A stretch of 64,000 nt of DNA from Actinomycetota bacterium (GTDB lineage: Bacteria > Actinomycetota > Acidimicrobiia > Acidimicrobiales > JAMCPL01). This document shows, in pieces, positions 1 to 9,320 of this stretch. Under the pieces are notes generated by a model that saw nothing but the letters and a program-made list of their open reading frames with translations, was not told the DNA's origin and did not search any database. The position numbers were made by a program, and so were the translations under genes. The DNA is taken from positions 23,104 through 87,103 of the forward strand of contig JAMCPL010000021.1 in assembly GCA_023379675.1 (NCBI GenBank). Reading direction: 5' to 3'. Position 1 is the stretch's first letter; the number at the start of each line of letters is the position of its first letter.

Positions 1-191
1 GGATGAGGGATCTGCTCAATTCCATGCTTGCTGAGGACATAGGACAACCTGTAGAAAAGATAGCCAAAGACACGGACAGGGATTTTGTCATGACGGCAAG
101 CGAAGCGGTGGAGTACGGGATAGTGGATGAGGTCATTCATAGTAGGGATACAATCGAAGAGCACGAAACTGAGCTAGGATTAAAGAGTTGA
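1..191 (+). CDS. clpP: ATP-dependent Clp protease proteolytic subunit, C-terminal part
   Basis: Only the last ~63 codons are inside the window; the reading frame enters from the left edge, so the ATG at position 3 is internal. The visible part matches the ClpP C-terminus: a [13 protein letters not shown] segment, which in this family carries the catalytic Asp of the Ser-His-Asp triad, followed by [14 protein letters not shown], the end of the last helix region. ClpP is the barrel protease fed by ClpX. clpX follows 64 bp downstream, the usual order, which supports the call. The Ser and His of the triad lie outside the window and cannot be checked. Confidence 0.93.
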   Translation, partial: MRDLLNSMLAEDIGQPVEKIAKDTDRDFVMTASEAVEYGIVDEVIHSRDTIEEHETELGLKS

Positions 192-255
192 GTGGAAAAA
201 GGTCGATCCGATGCGCAGGTTGGTTGCTGTATAGTAGAGCAGAGGGAGGAAGATA

Positions 256-1527
256 ATGGCCAAGATTGGTGATGGAACAGAACTTGTGAAGTGCAGCTTT
301 TGCGGCAAATCGCAGAAGCAGGTCAAGAAGCTGATAGCCGGTCCAGGTGTATACATATGCGATGAGTGCATAGAACTCTGCAACGATATTATCATGGAGG
401 AACTGAACGAGTCCTCGGAGCCGTGCCTGGAGAATTTGCCCAAGCCCAAGGAGATCTTTGATTTTCTGAACGACTATGTAGTTGGTCAGGAGCACGCCAA
501 AAAGATCCTGTCTGTAGCCGTATACAACCATTACAAGAGGGTACAGGCGGGAACGGCCCAGTCTACGGATGTAGAGCTTTCCAAGTCCAACATTCTCCTG
601 CTCGGCCCTACGGGATGTGGGAAAACCCTTCTTGCGCAGACTCTCGCTCGTATGCTGGATGTGCCGTTTGCCATTGCTGATGCCACCGCACTGACTGAGG
701 CGGGATATGTCGGTGAGGATGTGGAGAATATCCTTCTCAAGCTGATCCAAGCGGCCGATTACGATGTAAAGCGTGCGGAAATGGGAATTATCTACATAGA
801 CGAGATCGACAAAGTGGCTCGCAAGAGCGAGAATCCATCCATTACCAGAGATGTGTCAGGCGAGGGGGTGCAGCAGGCGCTTTTGAAGATTCTCGAGGGA
901 ACCACTGCATCGGTTCCGCCACAAGGGGGCAGGAAGCACCCTCACCAGGAGTTCATACAGATCGACACCACGGGTATCCTCTTCATCTGTGGCGGAGCTT
1001 TTGCGGGACTGGAGAGGATAATCAGCAATAGGATCGGGCACAGAGGGATAGGGTTCAGGGCGGATGTGTCCAGGGACACCGTAATGCACGAAGATGAGAT
1101 TCTCAAGCAGGTCCTCCCCGAAGATCTCATTCGTTTCGGTTTGATTCCCGAGTTCATAGGCAGGCTTCCTGTTGTCGGGGCCGTGTCGAGTCTAGGGAAG
1201 GAATCTCTTGTCAGTATATTGTTGGAGCCAAAGAATTCGCTTGTCAAGCAATATCAGAAGGTCTTCGAACTGGACGAGGTGGAGTTGGAAATTACTGACG
1301 ATGCCATAGATGCCATAGCCGACCAGGCGCTTCTCCGTGGAACTGGAGCAAGAGGGCTACGCGCCATCCTGGAGGAAGTGCTGCTTGACCTCATGTATGA
1401 TCTGCCCAGCAGGGAGGACGTCAAGAAGTGTGTCATAGATGCGTCGGTTGTGAAGGAACGGGTCAACCCCACCCTTGTGCCGCGTGACAGTGAGGTCAAA
1501 ACCAGGACCCGCAGAGCCGCTTCCTGA
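256..1527 (+). CDS. clpX: ATP-dependent Clp protease ATP-binding subunit ClpX
   Basis: AAA+ unfoldase that recognises tagged substrates and threads them into ClpP. The 423-aa length is normal. Visible in order: an N-terminal zinc-binding domain with Cys13/16/35/38; Walker A GPTGCGKT near residue 117; pore loop GYVG; Walker B IIYIDEID near 178; RKH loop; an IGF sequence that in this family docks on ClpP; and a sensor-2 segment ([11 protein letters not shown]) near 363. An AGGGAGGA ribosome site sits about 7 nt before the ATG. It follows clpP, so the pair probably forms one operon. No key residue is missing. Confidence 0.98.
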   Translation: MAKIGDGTELVKCSFCGKSQKQVKKLIAGPGVYICDECIELCNDIIMEELNESSEPCLENLPKPKEIFDFLNDYVVGQEHAKKILSVAVYNHYKRVQAGTAQSTDVELSKSNILLLGPTGCGKTLLAQTLARMLDVPFAIADATALTEAGYVGEDVENILLKLIQAADYDVKRAEMGIIYIDEIDKVARKSENPSITRDVSGEGVQQALLKILEGTTASVPPQGGRKHPHQEFIQIDTTGILFICGGAFAGLERIISNRIGHRGIGFRADVSRDTVMHEDEILKQVLPEDLIRFGLIPEFIGRLPVVGAVSSLGKESLVSILLEPKNSLVKQYQKVFELDEVELEITDDAIDAIADQALLRGTGARGLRAILEEVLLDLMYDLPSREDVKKCVIDASVVKERVNPTLVPRDSEVKTRTRRAAS

Positions 1528-1604
1528 GTGGCGCCAGTCCAATATAGAGTACCCTAAGCGACGGGACGCGACACGCGGGCACTTGGGGCCCGTCAGATGA
1601 AGAG

Positions 1605-3071
1605 ATGCAGATGAAGAAGTGGTCGTATGACGAGATGTTGGAGTGGCTGGATTCGCATTCCAGCATGGAGGCAACCGGATTCAGCAAGATGGCGGTGCCG
1701 ACTCTCGATCGCATGCATGACATATGCAACTTGATGGATAATCCCGAAGGGGCGCAGCCGATCATCCACATCACCGGCACCAATGGTAAAGGTTCTACCG
1801 CCAAGCTGGTCACAGGATTGCTTGTCGCCAGAGGTCTCCGGGTGGGTACTTACTCCAGCCCCAACCTGGCCCGGGTGAACGAGCGGATGACCTACTGTAA
1901 TGAGCCCGTACCTGACGAAGATCTTTGCGCTCTTATGGCCGAACTGAGTGCTTTCGAGAATATGCTGGGATACCGGCTGAGCCGTTTCGAATTGCTGACG
2001 GCGTGCGCGTTTAGATGGTTTGCAGATCGCCCCGTGGATGTTGCTGTGCTGGAAGTGGGCATCGGCGGGCGCTGGGATGCCACCAATGTCGCTAATGCGG
2101 ACGTAGCGGTGATCACCAACATTAGTTACGATCATGTGGAGATACTCGGTCCTACTTTGGCGGACATTGCCCGGGAGAAGGCAGGAATCATCAAGAGCGG
2201 GAGCTTGGTGGTGATTGGCGAGACGGATCCGGAACTGATCAAGGTATTCGAGGCGGCTGCAGGTATTGCCAGTGTAGACACGATCGGAGATGCTGGTGAA
2301 ACCGGCATGGTAAACAGGGAAGGCAATGTGGAAGGCAATGTGGAAGGCAATGTGGTCATTGGATCCACCGACACAACCTGCACAACCCGCAACAGGGGCG
2401 GTAATGCGACACTATACGCAGGAAGGGACTTTGCCTGTACGCGGAGCGTACCTATTCCTGGTGGGCTGACCATTGACCTGGAGACTCCATGGTCGCGTGA
2501 CGTCGAGGTCAACCTGTCCATGTACGGTGCTCACCAAGGGCATAATGCAGCAGTGGCGTTGGCTTGCGTGGAGGCGTTCTTCGGAGCTGCATATCCAGAG
2601 GATCTCCTAGCGGAGGTTTTCGGCAAGGTTTCATTTTCTGGTCGTTGCGAGGTGCTTGGCAAGGATCCGATTGTGTTGATGGATGGCGCGCACAACGTTG
2701 CCGGCATGCAGGCATTGGCGGGCGTGCTGAAGGATCACTTTGCGGAGTTGTCGCCGAAAATACTTGTCACCGGAATGCTTACCGGACGGGATCCGGCGGC
2801 CATGCTGGTCGCGTTGGGCCGTCAAATAGATTGTGTCATTGCGGTACCGGCCCCGTCACAGCGGACACTCAGCCCTGATGCAATACGAGATGCCGCACTG
2901 GCGATGGGCATCCGGTCGGTATCGGCGAGTTCAGCAGTCGTTGGGCTGCAGATGGCTGGTGCTGCTGCGGGGTCGGCAGGCCTTGTGCTGGTTGCCGGGT
3001 CGCTGTACGTGGTGGGAGCTGCGAGGCAAGCCATGATTGGTGGCATTGTACGGCCAGATATCGTTGTATAG
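1605..3071 (+). CDS. folC: Bifunctional folylpolyglutamate synthase / dihydrofolate synthase
   Basis: Mur-ligase-family enzyme adding glutamate to dihydropteroate or folates in the cytoplasm. The 488-aa protein has the FolC signature near residues 55-65 (HITGTNGKGST, the ATP loop) and a Mur-type second domain with ISYDHVEILG and LMDGAHN (near residue 363). ATGs at 1605 and 1611 are both possible; neither has a strong ribosome site. Between the two domains a low-complexity stretch contains the tetrapeptide EGNV three times, encoded by an exact 12-bp triplication. This makes the protein slightly longer than typical FolC (420-450 aa). It lies after clpX; ndk follows 66 bp downstream. Confidence 0.95.
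   Translation: MQMKKWSYDEMLEWLDSHSSMEATGFSKMAVPTLDRMHDICNLMDNPEGAQPIIHITGTNGKGSTAKLVTGLLVARGLRVGTYSSPNLARVNERMTYCNEPVPDEDLCALMAELSAFENMLGYRLSRFELLTACAFRWFADRPVDVAVLEVGIGGRWDATNVANADVAVITNISYDHVEILGPTLADIAREKAGIIKSGSLVVIGETDPELIKVFEAAAGIASVDTIGDAGETGMVNREGNVEGNVEGNVVIGSTDTTCTTRNRGGNATLYAGRDFACTRSVPIPGGLTIDLETPWSRDVEVNLSMYGAHQGHNAAVALACVEAFFGAAYPEDLLAEVFGKVSFSGRCEVLGKDPIVLMDGAHNVAGMQALAGVLKDHFAELSPKILVTGMLTGRDPAAMLVALGRQIDCVIAVPAPSQRTLSPDAIRDAALAMGIRSVSASSAVVGLQMAGAAAGSAGLVLVAGSLYVVGAARQAMIGGIVRPDIVV
2319..2354 (+). repeat. 12-bp tandem repeat, 3 exact copies, inside folC
   Basis: The unit GAAGGCAATGTG occurs three times without mismatch. It is in frame and encodes three EGNV units in the linker region of FolC. 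A slippage-prone coding repeat; three identical copies suggest recent expansion. Confidence 0.95.
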
Positions 3072-3137
3072 CTGGTAGTTTGTATACCGGCATCTGGCGC
3101 GCTAGATTCATGTGTCTATGAATGCAATGTCAAATGG

Positions 3138-3578
3138 GTGGAGATCGTGACCGTTAACGATGTGAATGACCGTACATTAGTTCTTATCAAGCCAGATGCG
3201 GTGGAGAGGCGATTGGTTGGGGAAATAATTTCCCGTCTCGAGAGAAAAGGCCTTTCGATAGTTGCAGCCGACTTCAGGAAGCTGGATCGAGATACGGCCG
3301 AGCGCCACTACGCTGAGCATGCGGGGAAGCCTTTCTTCCCGGAGCTGGTGGAGTTCATTACGCGTTCACCCTTGCTTGCACTGGTGGTGGAGGGGCCTAC
3401 CGGCACGTGGCAGGTGGTGCGGAATGTCATGGGTGCGACTGATCCCGCACAGGCGGCTCCTGGCACCATCCGAGGCGACCTGTCCTGCAAGTTGACGGAG
3501 AACCTGATACATGGCTCGGATTCATTATCTTCTGCCAAACGGGAAATAGCACTATTTTTCCCGCAGCTTGCAGTTTGA
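3138..3578 (+). CDS. ndk: Nucleoside diphosphate kinase
   Basis: Transfers the gamma phosphate between nucleoside triphosphates and diphosphates through a phosphohistidine. The 146-aa reading has TLVLIKPDA near residues 13-21, [17 protein letters not shown] near 98-114 and the active-site NLIHGSDS with His125. Family length is ~135-140 aa, so the start may be the GTG at 3147, three codons downstream, which has a GGUGGAG a few bases before it. The loop after VVEG is somewhat divergent but the catalytic residues are kept. It follows folC closely; a 324-bp gap separates it from mreB. Confidence 0.96.
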   Translation: MEIVTVNDVNDRTLVLIKPDAVERRLVGEIISRLERKGLSIVAADFRKLDRDTAERHYAEHAGKPFFPELVEFITRSPLLALVVEGPTGTWQVVRNVMGATDPAQAAPGTIRGDLSCKLTENLIHGSDSLSSAKREIALFFPQLAV

Positions 3579-3902
3579 ATATGCATTTGCCATCCTTATC
3601 CAGCCTTCCCTATCCTCTAAGTGACCTGGCCGGCTTGAACTTGCCGCGGGATTGGTATATCCTTGATCCGTGACTGTCTGGCCGTACAATCATCCAGTAG
3701 AAGGGCTAAGGACAGGATTGGCGTAAGTACGTCAGTGAGGATAAGAACGGTGCAAGCATACCGAAGAGGGCTCTTACGGGCCAGAGAGGTGTAGCGCATC
3801 CAGAACAGTACCGGGGCTTCATCCGGCTGGGATGAGTGCATGGAACTTATGTAGCGAAATGCCCTTATCCGGATGAACGTCTCGTGAGAGGAGATCATTA
3901 AT
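3579..3902. other. Intergenic region between ndk and mreB
   Basis: No convincing gene. The last bases contain the mreB ribosome site (GAGAGGAG, about 7 nt before ATG). A TTGAAC hexamer followed after 15 nt by TATATC near 3634-3660 is a weak promoter candidate. I found no strong hairpin with a T-tract by eye. The mreB operon probably starts transcription here. Confidence 0.5.
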
Positions 3903-4937
3903 ATGGCAGGAAAGAAAATTGGCGGCTTTCTCGGTCGTGACATGGCAGTCGACTTGGGTACGGCCAACACCCTTGTCTATGTCCGTAACAGGGGAATAGT
4001 GCTCAACGAACCATCGGTGGTGGCAATCAACACCAAAGATGGTAGGCCACTGGCAGTCGGCGCGGACGCCAAGCAGATGATCGGGCGCACGCCGAGTCAT
4101 ATCCAGGCCATAAGGCCATTGAAGGATGGCGTAATAGCGGATTTCGAGATATGCGAGAAGATGCTGCGCTACTTCATCCAGAAGGTGCATCAGGGCCGCT
4201 TGGCAAAACCGAGGATGATCATCTGCGTGCCTTCGGGTATTACCGGTGTGGAACAGCGTGCCGTGATGGAGGCTGCTCAGTATGCAGGTGCGCGGAGTGC
4301 GTTCATCATAGAAGAGCCCATGGCGGCTGCTATAGGTGCGGGACTCCCGGTGCACGAGCCGAGCGGCAACATGGTCGTGGACATAGGCGGCGGTACGAGT
4401 GAAGTAGCCGTGATATCGCTGGGGGGCATTGTCACTGCGCAGTCAATACGAGTAGGAGGTGACGAGCTGGACGAGGCTATTATGGCTTACGTCAAGAAGG
4501 AATACAGCCTCGCGCTCGGAGAGCGTACCGCCGAGCAGATAAAGATGTCGCTCGGGTCGGCCTATCCATTGGAGGAAGAGTTGCAAGCAGAGGTGAGAGG
4601 GCGTGATCTCGTATCCGGTCTACCGAAAACTGTGATTATTTCTACCCAGGAGATCCGCAAGGCCATCGAAGAGCCCGTATCGAGCATCGTGGATGCTGTC
4701 AAGGTTACGCTGGACCGTACGCCACCCGAGCTTGCCGCAGACGTGATAGAGCGGGGCATAGTACTGACAGGAGGTGGAGCATTATTGCATGGGCTGGATG
4801 CGCGCCTGCATATGGAGACGGGTATGCCTATCGTGACGGCCACTGATCCACTCAATTGCGTTGCACTGGGAAGCGGGCAGTGTCTGGAGGAGTTTGAAGC
4901 GCTCAAGCAAGTGCTTGTATCTTCCGGATCCATGTGA
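3903..4937 (+). CDS. mreB: Rod-shape-determining protein MreB
   Basis: Bacterial actin homologue that forms membrane-associated filaments guiding lateral wall synthesis. The 344-aa protein has the actin-fold phosphate 1 motif [13 protein letters not shown] near residues 14-26, [14 protein letters not shown] (phosphate 2) near 158-171, EEPMAAAIG, and the adenosine motif [13 protein letters not shown] near 287. The start follows GAGAGGAG by a suitable distance. Its last four bases overlap the mreC start (ATGTGA arrangement), showing translational coupling. It heads the mreBCD-PBP2 operon, so this organism is probably rod-shaped or descends from rods. Confidence 0.98.
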   Translation: MAGKKIGGFLGRDMAVDLGTANTLVYVRNRGIVLNEPSVVAINTKDGRPLAVGADAKQMIGRTPSHIQAIRPLKDGVIADFEICEKMLRYFIQKVHQGRLAKPRMIICVPSGITGVEQRAVMEAAQYAGARSAFIIEEPMAAAIGAGLPVHEPSGNMVVDIGGGTSEVAVISLGGIVTAQSIRVGGDELDEAIMAYVKKEYSLALGERTAEQIKMSLGSAYPLEEELQAEVRGRDLVSGLPKTVIISTQEIRKAIEEPVSSIVDAVKVTLDRTPPELAADVIERGIVLTGGGALLHGLDARLHMETGMPIVTATDPLNCVALGSGQCLEEFEALKQVLVSSGSM

Positions 4938-5782
4938 TCCAAGCCAGGCGTTCTTCAGGATCTAAGCTGACCCTGATAATCCTGTTGCTTGCTTCATTCA
5001 CAATTATTACTCTTGATTTCAGGGGGTATACGGCTGGTATCGTGGGTAAGGCGAAGGCCATTGCTCACGAGGCGTTCATGCCATTGCAGGCAGGAGTTAC
5101 CGGAATATTGAGGCCTGTTGGCAGCTACATTGATGGAGTGTTACAGGTGGGCACTCTGAGCCAGGAGAACCAGCAGCTCAGATCGGAGAATGCAGCCCTC
5201 CGAGAAAAGCTCCTTTCCACATCGGCGATGAGGGAGCAGTTGCGCCAGATTGCCTCTCTTGAACGGTTGCCTTTTGCGGGCTCGATTCCGAAGGTTACGG
5301 CACAGGTGATTTCAGGTTCAAGCTCTGATTTTGAGTCAACAATTACATTGGACAAGGGAACGTCCTCCGGCGTTGTGGCTGGTATGCCCGTAGTCGGAGG
5401 TGGCGGGTTGCTGGGGACGGTTATAGATGCATGGAAGACCGGTAGCACAGTCAGGATGCTGGGCGACCCACGATCCACCGTGGACGTACGTCTTGGCGCG
5501 TCAGGGCCTTATGCGATGATCATTGGAACTGGGAGCGCCAGCACGCTTGCAGTGGATTATGTGGCACCCGGCACCAAGTTGGCCAAGGGAACTCCCGTGT
5601 ATACGAGCGGTCTCAGCGGTGCGATTTTCCCTCCGGGCATTCCAGTCGGTCACATAACTTCCGTAAGCGGAACCACCAACGCGTCTGGAGACGAAAGCGT
5701 ATATGCCGCGATGGACGCAAGCCTTTCGGATATCCAGTATGTGGACGTGCTTGAATGGGTTCAAGGAGCATCGGGGCCATGA
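4934..5782 (+). CDS. mreC: Rod-shape-determining protein MreC
   Basis: Periplasm-side scaffold linking MreB, MreD and PBP2. The 282-aa protein has one N-terminal membrane segment ([18 protein letters not shown], residues ~13-30), a coiled coil near residues 75-95 ([17 protein letters not shown]), and the beta-rich MreC domain ([20 protein letters not shown] onward). The GTG start overlaps the mreB stop. The protein ends with a short tail. A gap of 240 bp with an imperfect repeat follows before mreD. Confidence 0.96.
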   Translation: MIQARRSSGSKLTLIILLLASFTIITLDFRGYTAGIVGKAKAIAHEAFMPLQAGVTGILRPVGSYIDGVLQVGTLSQENQQLRSENAALREKLLSTSAMREQLRQIASLERLPFAGSIPKVTAQVISGSSSDFESTITLDKGTSSGVVAGMPVVGGGGLLGTVIDAWKTGSTVRMLGDPRSTVDVRLGASGPYAMIIGTGSASTLAVDYVAPGTKLAKGTPVYTSGLSGAIFPPGIPVGHITSVSGTTNASGDESVYAAMDASLSDIQYVDVLEWVQGASGP

Positions 5783-5899
5783 ATCCACGGCGCATCGAGA
5801 GTGTGTCCTGCGTTGCCGGCGAAGTAAGCGCTGTGCGGGACTTGCATGACACGGGCTACCGGACAACGGAGCTGGCGTGCCGGTGCCTCGTGGCAGTAG

Positions 5900-6006
5900 G
5901 GCATTGCGTGGGTCTGGACCGTACAGGGGATCGGAAGTCTGCTGTGACCACTACGCCGCAGCCCGTGCCTGGCATTGCATGGGTCCGGACCATTGAGCAG
6001 ATCGGA
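5900..6006 (+). repeat. Imperfect 36-bp direct repeat pair between mreC and mreD
   Basis: Copies at 5900-5935 and 5971-6006 match at 29 of 36 positions by my alignment; both begin GGCATTGC and end ATCGGA. The second copy runs up to ~16 bp before the mreD start. An open frame from mreC's end passes through both copies but has no family match. This is probably an old local duplication of non-coding DNA; mreC and mreD are more often adjacent. Confidence 0.7.
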
Positions 6007-6022
6007 TGAGGGCGGAAGGCGG

Positions 6023-6604
6023 GTGAACGGGTTTACGCGTTTGGCAAGGATTGCACTGGTTGTGGTGGTGTCTGAGATGGTGGAAGTGGCATTGCTGCAA
6101 CATGTCGATATATTTGGCGCCCATCCTTCGGCCATGGTGCTCATACCCATCGTGGCAGGTTATATTGCAGGTCCTACCAGCGGAGCTGCGACTGGCTTTG
6201 CAGCAGGGCTGGTCGCTGATCTGTTCCTCCCGACTCCGTTTGGCCTGAGCGCTGTTGTCTGGATATGTACGGGCTATTCCGCAGGATATGCAACGGCAAT
6301 ATTGCGGGGCGGTGAGACCGATACAGCTGGATCGCAGGGTCAGGCGGGGGCGCTGCCCATAGTTTTTGTGTGTGCCCTTTTTGCTGGATGCGCAATGACG
6401 GGATATGCTCTTCTGGGCGCCCTCTTCGGCGTACCGGCCATGCTCACTTATTACCTGCCTCAGGCGTTGCCGGCTGTCATAATTGGAGCGTTTGCTGGCG
6501 CTGGGCCCATGATGATGGCTGTCAGGTGGGCGTTCCGGCAAGGGCACCCAAGCAGAGGGAACGGTATGCCGTTTGCTCCTGCGCGCGGGGTATTGCAGGG
6601 ATGA
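6023..6604 (+). CDS. mreD: Rod-shape-determining membrane protein MreD
   Basis: Small integral membrane partner of MreC. I start it at the GTG at 6023 because GGCGGAAGGCGG immediately upstream gives a good ribosome site; the open frame extends 16 codons further up to a TTG. The resulting 193 aa carry about five hydrophobic segments (LARIALVVVVSEMVEVALL; HPSAMVLIPIVAGYIAG; ATGFAAGLVADLF; ALFAGCAMTGYALLG; ALPAVIIGAFAGAG). The motif ATGFAAGLVADLFLPTPFGLSA is typical of actinobacterial MreD. The stop overlaps the PBP2 start (ATGA), indicating coupling. Confidence 0.92.
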   Translation: MNGFTRLARIALVVVVSEMVEVALLQHVDIFGAHPSAMVLIPIVAGYIAGPTSGAATGFAAGLVADLFLPTPFGLSAVVWICTGYSAGYATAILRGGETDTAGSQGQAGALPIVFVCALFAGCAMTGYALLGALFGVPAMLTYYLPQALPAVIIGAFAGAGPMMMAVRWAFRQGHPSRGNGMPFAPARGVLQG

Positions 6605-9081
6605 GCAGGCATGGTCACCGAGGGGTGCCCAGGCTGTTCGGTCCGTCAGTGGCCAAACGTGTGCTCGATTACCTTGGTGTCACCTGGCTCATGGTAATGG
6701 TTGCCAAGCTGAAGCCAGATCTTTCCAGAACGAGCGATCTCCAGATAAAGCCCAGGCAGTCTTTCGTGAAGAGGTTCTTGAGTCGCGAAGGACATAGCCC
6801 GAAACATGAGCGTAGGCTCAAGATAATTGCGGTTGTCGTATTTGCAGCCTTTGGTATACTGCTGGTTCGCCTGTACTATCTTCAGATACTCAACGCGCCA
6901 TCTTTCAGCAGGATAGTGGGGTCCAATTCAGTGCGTATAGCTCAAATCTCTCCTCCCAGGGGTCTTATATTGGGCCGGAACGGCACGGTTCTGGCAGGTG
7001 ACAGCGTATCGGAGGAAGTTACGCTTTCCCGTAGCGACGTGTCGGCGCATCCCGGTATTGTCGGCAGGCTGGCAGCTGTCGTAGGTGTGCCGGTATCGCA
7101 GATAAGTCAAGCCCTTTCCAGCAATCTGTACACCAGTTACCAGCCTGTTCCAGTCGCCAGCAACGTGCCTATGTCAGTCGTTGTGTATATTAGCGAGCAT
7201 CAGCCGGAGTTCCAGGGGGTACAAGTTGTCGCCAAGACGGTGCGGACCTATCCGCTGGGAACCACCGCTGCGCATGTACTAGGTTATCTTGGCCAGATTA
7301 CTCCCAGTGAGTACAAGGTGCTGCAGTCCAAAGGATATTCGGTAAGCAGCCAAATCGGCCAGGCCGGCATAGAGTCGTCCTACCAGAACTACCTTCGCGG
7401 TAAGCCGGGAATACAAAGGTTGGAGGTGAATGCACAGGGTCAGGTGGTGGGCAAGCTGGCGGCAAGTCCTCCGAAGATGGGAGATTCGGTGGTGTTGAAT
7501 ATGTATGTACCATTGCAGCAACAGGTGGCTGCCGACCTTGCAAACGAGATAACGGCGTTGCGCAAGAGCGGCGAACCAGCAACCGGTGGGGCGGCGATTG
7601 TGATGGATCCGAACAACGGCCACGTGCTTGCCATGGCATCGTACCCGACCTACAACCCATCTGTATGGACGGGCGGCATCTCCGAGGCTCAGTACCAGGC
7701 TATTACTTCGCCAGCTAACCATGTGCCATTGCTCAACCGTGCTATAGATGGACTGTATACTCCTGGATCGTCATTTAAGCTGGCTACCGCCACCGCCGCC
7801 CTGCAGGATCACCTCATTACGCCGACCTATACATATCACGATACCGGCAGCTTCACCATTCCAGGTTGCCATGTGGGCAAGTGCAGCTTCCACAATGCTG
7901 GCTACCAGGCACTCGGTAATATACAGCTTCCTATAGCGATATCCGCCTCGGACGACTCCTTTTTCTACAACATCGGGTACCAGTTCTGGATGAACAGAGC
8001 CACCTACGGTCTTGATCCGATACAGAAGGTCGCTGCCGAGTACAGCTTCGGCCAACTGACCGGGATCGATCTCCCCGGGGAGAATGTAGGCAGGGTGGAT
8101 TCCCCGCAGGTGCGCCAGTACCTACATGCACATTATCCCCAGGCATTCCCCTATGGATCGTGGTACACAGGAGACAACCTGGAGATGGCCTTTGGGCAGG
8201 GCATGACAGTGCTGACTCCCATAGAGATGGCGGATGCGTATGCTACCTTTGCCAACGGAGGCACCCGTTACGCGCCCGAAGTGGCAGGCGCCATAGTCTC
8301 ACCGTCAGGCAAGGTGGTAAAGAGAATACCGCCGCTGGTGACCGGCCATGTGAGCTTGCCTTCCTGGATCAGGGGTCCGATGCTTGCAGGATTCGAGGGG
8401 GCTGTCACCAATCCTTTGGGTACCGCTTACTATACTTTCCAGGGTTACCCATACTCCAAGTTTCCTATCGCCGGAAAGACCGGTACCGCCAGCCAGAATC
8501 CGAAGCCGCCGGTATCGTGGTTTACTGGCTTTGGACCTGTCGGCAGCCCTCGTTACGTAGTATGCGCCGTGATCAATCAGGCTGGATATGGGGCTAATGG
8601 AGGCGCACCGGTGGTCAGGCAGATATTCCAGTACCTGATGAACCACCCTGTACCCAAGATGATCCTGCCTTTGCCGTCCCCGGTGACGCCGCCTGCCAAG
8701 ACGTCATCTTCCACGCCTGTGGTAAAGGTGCCGGTGGCCAGACCTGCTCCTGCAACGGTGGGAGTTTCTACAGGTTCGGCTGGTTCGCTATCAGGCGGGC
8801 CGGTTACCGTGGCTCCATCTTCTACAAGTGGGAGCCCGTCGGGTGGGCCATCCCGCTCGACATCGTCCAGTTCCAGGTCCACTCGCAGTGGCAGTACCAG
8901 CAGCAGTACGACCACCACCACGTCGCCGACCACCACCACGTCGCCGACCACCACCACGTCGCCGACCACCACCACGTCGCCGACCACCACAGGTTCTTTA
9001 TCTACCACCCCGCCCGGCTCTGGCATCGTGGTAGGCGCTGTGCCTGCTTACAAGAGGGAGTCACCATCGCGTTCACCCTGA
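6601..9081 (+). CDS. mrdA: Penicillin-binding protein 2 (transpeptidase of the elongasome)
   Basis: Class B PBP that cross-links peptidoglycan during elongation. I start at the ATG at 6601, overlapping the mreD stop, giving 826 aa; later ATGs (e.g. 6691) are possible. One membrane segment at ~residues 75-97 follows a basic cytoplasmic N-terminus. A PBP dimerisation domain comes next, then the transpeptidase domain with SSFK (Ser390), an SxD motif (SDD, as in PBP2), and KTGTA near 625. After the enzyme domain comes a ~120-residue Ser/Thr/Pro-rich tail with TTTTSP repeats, unusual for PBP2 and probably a wall-spanning or glycosylated tail. The expected RodA glycosyltransferase gene does not follow. 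Confidence 0.96.
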   Translation: MSRHGHRGVPRLFGPSVAKRVLDYLGVTWLMVMVAKLKPDLSRTSDLQIKPRQSFVKRFLSREGHSPKHERRLKIIAVVVFAAFGILLVRLYYLQILNAPSFSRIVGSNSVRIAQISPPRGLILGRNGTVLAGDSVSEEVTLSRSDVSAHPGIVGRLAAVVGVPVSQISQALSSNLYTSYQPVPVASNVPMSVVVYISEHQPEFQGVQVVAKTVRTYPLGTTAAHVLGYLGQITPSEYKVLQSKGYSVSSQIGQAGIESSYQNYLRGKPGIQRLEVNAQGQVVGKLAASPPKMGDSVVLNMYVPLQQQVAADLANEITALRKSGEPATGGAAIVMDPNNGHVLAMASYPTYNPSVWTGGISEAQYQAITSPANHVPLLNRAIDGLYTPGSSFKLATATAALQDHLITPTYTYHDTGSFTIPGCHVGKCSFHNAGYQALGNIQLPIAISASDDSFFYNIGYQFWMNRATYGLDPIQKVAAEYSFGQLTGIDLPGENVGRVDSPQVRQYLHAHYPQAFPYGSWYTGDNLEMAFGQGMTVLTPIEMADAYATFANGGTRYAPEVAGAIVSPSGKVVKRIPPLVTGHVSLPSWIRGPMLAGFEGAVTNPLGTAYYTFQGYPYSKFPIAGKTGTASQNPKPPVSWFTGFGPVGSPRYVVCAVINQAGYGANGGAPVVRQIFQYLMNHPVPKMILPLPSPVTPPAKTSSSTPVVKVPVARPAPATVGVSTGSAGSLSGGPVTVAPSSTSGSPSGGPSRSTSSSSRSTRSGSTSSSTTTTTSPTTTTSPTTTTSPTTTTSPTTTGSLSTTPPGSGIVVGAVPAYKRESPSRSP
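8911..8991 (+). repeat. 18-bp tandem repeat, 4.5 copies, in the PBP2 tail
   Basis: Unit ACCACCACCACGTCGCCG repeated four times exactly at 8911-8982, with a partial fifth copy. It encodes TTTTSP repeats. Exact copies at DNA level point to recent expansion, so copy number may vary between strains. Confidence 0.95.
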
Positions 9082-9320
9082 TGATGCGAGAAGGCGCCAC
9101 ATCTTCCTCTGAAGTGTGGTACACTATTTTATATGGTCGTTTGTACTGCACTCGAGTGCTTGGCTGACCAGTCATATCCAATGGGGTTGTTTTTCGGTGC
9201 TGGGTGTAACGTTGGCACACAGGCAGGCAATTTACAGATGGAATTACAAGGGGAGGAATATGGGGATGTCTATGTTTCAGGACATATCTCACGATTAATA
9301 TTCAGAAGGGATCTTTTTAA

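Noticed and set aside
5755..6009. 84-codon open frame between mreC and mreD
   Set aside because: It begins inside mreC, has no family similarity and spans an imperfect repeat; better explained as non-coding duplication.
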